From NCBI GenBank assembly GCA_003576915.1, contig QEVF01000013.1, positions 1 through 64,000 of the forward strand: DNA of 64,000 bases. Reading direction: 5' to 3'. The position numbers and the translations under genes were made by a program. Origin of the DNA: Planctomycetota bacterium (lineage in GTDB: Bacteria; Planctomycetota; UBA8742; UBA2392). The notes under the pieces were generated by a model. The model was given only the letters and a program-made list of their open reading frames with translations. It made no database searches and had not been told where the DNA came from. This document shows, piece by piece, positions 62,629 through 64,000 of this stretch. Numbering within the stretch: the first letter of the stretch is position 1; each line of letters starts with the position of its first letter.

Positions 62629-64000
62629 TCAGGCGCAGAGCCTGCGGCGCATGGCCGCGGCCAGCGCACAGACCAGTCCCGCCAGCACCAGCCAGGAACG
62701 GCCCTGGCCCGTGGTGCAGCCGGCTTCTTCCTCTTCTTCTTCCAGCACGGTGATGGCCAGGGTGTGAGGCACCGAGCAGTCCTGGCCGCCGTTATTCACG
62801 CCGCCGTCATCCATCAGCACCAGGCTGATCTGGGCGCTGCCCTTGGCGCCGCGCCGCACGGTGAAGCTCAGGGTACCGTCCTGGGCCACGGCAGGCTGGA
62901 CGTCGAACAGGCCGGGGTTGTCGTTGGCCAGCACGGCAAAGCCCAGCACCTGTGAGGCTTCGTTGGCGGCCCCGCTGTGCATGCCCTGGGCCCATCCGCT
63001 GAGGCTCACCGCGCCGGCGCTGCTCTTCGCTCGAACGTTGGCGCCCGGGGTGAAGACCGGGGCATCGTTCACCGACAGCACCGTGATGCTGAAGTGCTGG
63101 AGGGGCGAGGCCAGGCCCGAGGGGTTGATGCCGTAGGAAACTTCCTCAAGCACGACCTCGAAGTGCGCCACACCGTGCACATCGGGCAAGAGGGTAAAGG
63201 TGAGATCGCCGGTCTGGGCGTCGATGGCCGGCAGCGTCGCGAAGAGGTGCAGGTTGTTGAGCTGAGTGACTGTGAATTGCAGGCTCTGGACGCCGTTGCC
63301 CGCGCCGCTGGAGATGGCGGTGGCCCAGCCGCTGAGGGTGACCGCCGGGCTGTCCTCGTTCACGGTCACGTCGGAACCCTTGACGAAGCTCGGCGCGTCA
63401 TTGACGGGGTTGACCACAATCTCGAACTGGTGGCCGACGGAGGTGTCCATGCCGCCATTGGCCGTTCCGCCGTCGTCGCGAAGCTCCACGGTGATCTTGG
63501 CGCTGCCCCAGGCGTTGGCGACAGGCTCGAACTCCAGCGTTCCGTTGGCGAGGATGTGGAGGTAACTGAACAGGGAGGGATTCGTGGAGGAAATCTGGAA
63601 GCTCACGGCCTGGCCGGACTCGTTGGCCGGGCCCGAGGAGATGTTCGTGGCCCAGGCGCTGAAGGCCTGCGCGCCGCAATCCTCCTGGACGATGATGTCG
63701 GCGCCCTTGCTGAAGGACGGGGCGTCGTTGACCTCGCTGATCCGGATGCGCAGGGTGTAGGCGGCCGAGGTGTCCATGCCGCCGTTGGCGACGCCGCCGT
63801 CATCCTGAAGCTGGATGGACACGTCGCACATGCCCCAGGCATCCTGTGCTGTCTGGAAAACCAGATCACCCTGGTCCGAGATGGTCACCGTGCCCATGAA
63901 CAGCGAGGGGTCGGACATGGAAATCACGACGAAGGCCAGTTTCTGCCCGGTCTCGCCGGCGCCCGCGTCGATGCCCCGAGCCCAGCCGCTGATTGTGACC
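62629..64000 (-). CDS. Cadherin-like repeat surface protein with sorting tail, 5' end cut
   Basis: The frame stays open past the first Met at 63927 to the window edge, so the start is missing; at least 456 residues are visible. It contains repeated ~110-residue cadherin/Ig-like modules: VTLSGWATAISSGAG, VSLSGWAQGMHSGAA and AFSAWATNISSGPA are equivalent segments, and INDAPSF/VNDAPSF mark module junctions. The C-terminus is an acidic run (EEEEEEAG), then CTTGQGRSW, a hydrophobic stretch and MRRRLCA, the same tail type as the small secreted protein at 39648-40217. Probably a calcium-dependent adhesin or structural surface protein. Confidence 0.8.
   Translation of the reverse strand, partial: VTISGWARGIDAGAGETGQKLAFVVISMSDPSLFMGTVTISDQGDLVFQTAQDAWGMCDVSIQLQDDGGVANGGMDTSAAYTLRIRISEVNDAPSFSKGADIIVQEDCGAQAFSAWATNISSGPANESGQAVSFQISSTNPSLFSYLHILANGTLEFEPVANAWGSAKITVELRDDGGTANGGMDTSVGHQFEIVVNPVNDAPSFVKGSDVTVNEDSPAVTLSGWATAISSGAGNGVQSLQFTVTQLNNLHLFATLPAIDAQTGDLTFTLLPDVHGVAHFEVVLEEVSYGINPSGLASPLQHFSITVLSVNDAPVFTPGANVRAKSSAGAVSLSGWAQGMHSGAANEASQVLGFAVLANDNPGLFDVQPAVAQDGTLSFTVRRGAKGSAQISLVLMDDGGVNNGGQDCSVPHTLAITVLEEEEEEAGCTTGQGRSWLVLAGLVCALAAAMRRRLCA

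Overview
The window is a GC-rich (about 60-65 %) chromosomal segment from a Gram-negative-type bacterium. It has prolipoprotein diacylglyceryl transferase, lipoproteins, complex I genes and many secreted beta-rich proteins with a Gly/Cys-hydrophobic-Arg C-terminal sorting tail. Gene content (a Planctomycetes-style ole/fab/desaturase cluster, an FHA-Ser/Thr kinase, DUF2330, DUF1513, MYXO-CTERM-like tails, selenoproteins) suggests Planctomycetota or a neighbouring deep lineage. This is inference; no rRNA gene is present to settle it.

Region 1 (1-15.3 kb): the 3' part of a secreted Ig-like protein gene, an OsmC-family protein, then one long minus-strand cluster that starts at 15,110 and runs leftward: oleA, oleB, oleC, oleD, a GbsR/MarR-type regulator, a FabF-type ketosynthase, an ACP, two CrtI-like FAD oxidoreductases, a FabZ-like dehydratase and a FabI-type enoyl reductase. 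This is a complete head-to-head hydrocarbon (OleABCD) pathway with its own fatty acid elongation set and two desaturase-like enzymes, so it probably makes a specialised, perhaps polyunsaturated or otherwise modified, long-chain olefin. The cluster is peppered with inverted-repeat-bounded insertions, two of which carry PD-(D/E)XK nuclease-like ORFs. A divergent 1,239-residue regulator (sigma-54 AAA+ domain, then STAND ATPase, then TPRs) faces oleA across a 34-bp near-perfect dyad.

Region 2 (19-37.5 kb): two giant secreted beta proteins, lgt, an HTH-TPR regulator, a small membrane protein, a class II-like photolyase and two tandem paralogues with carboxypeptidase-regulatory-like repeats and a C-terminal PDZ domain.

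Region 3 (37.5-43 kb): nuoABC on the minus strand behind a long structured leader containing a 13-codon ORF with an almost ideal Shine-Dalgarno sequence. Next comes a group of envelope/redox genes containing two ORFs, each interrupted by one in-frame TGA exactly at the first position of a thioredoxin-like CxxC motif (UASC and WUGPC). Each TGA is followed by a SECIS-like hairpin, so these are best read as two selenoproteins.

Region 4 (43-64 kb): rpsO-pnp, a Tat-exported DUF1513 lipoprotein, ruvA, two DUF2330 proteins, tRNA-Lys with a duplicated 3' half, a 39-residue membrane peptide, an M61 peptidase, dut, an SH3-like protein, an M48 metalloprotease lipoprotein, thioredoxin, an FHA-kinase, a CNNM/CBS/CorC protein, a Pro-rich secreted protein and a cadherin-like surface protein cut by the window end. 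A three-hairpin repeat occurs once downstream of the photolyase gene and once downstream of ruvA.
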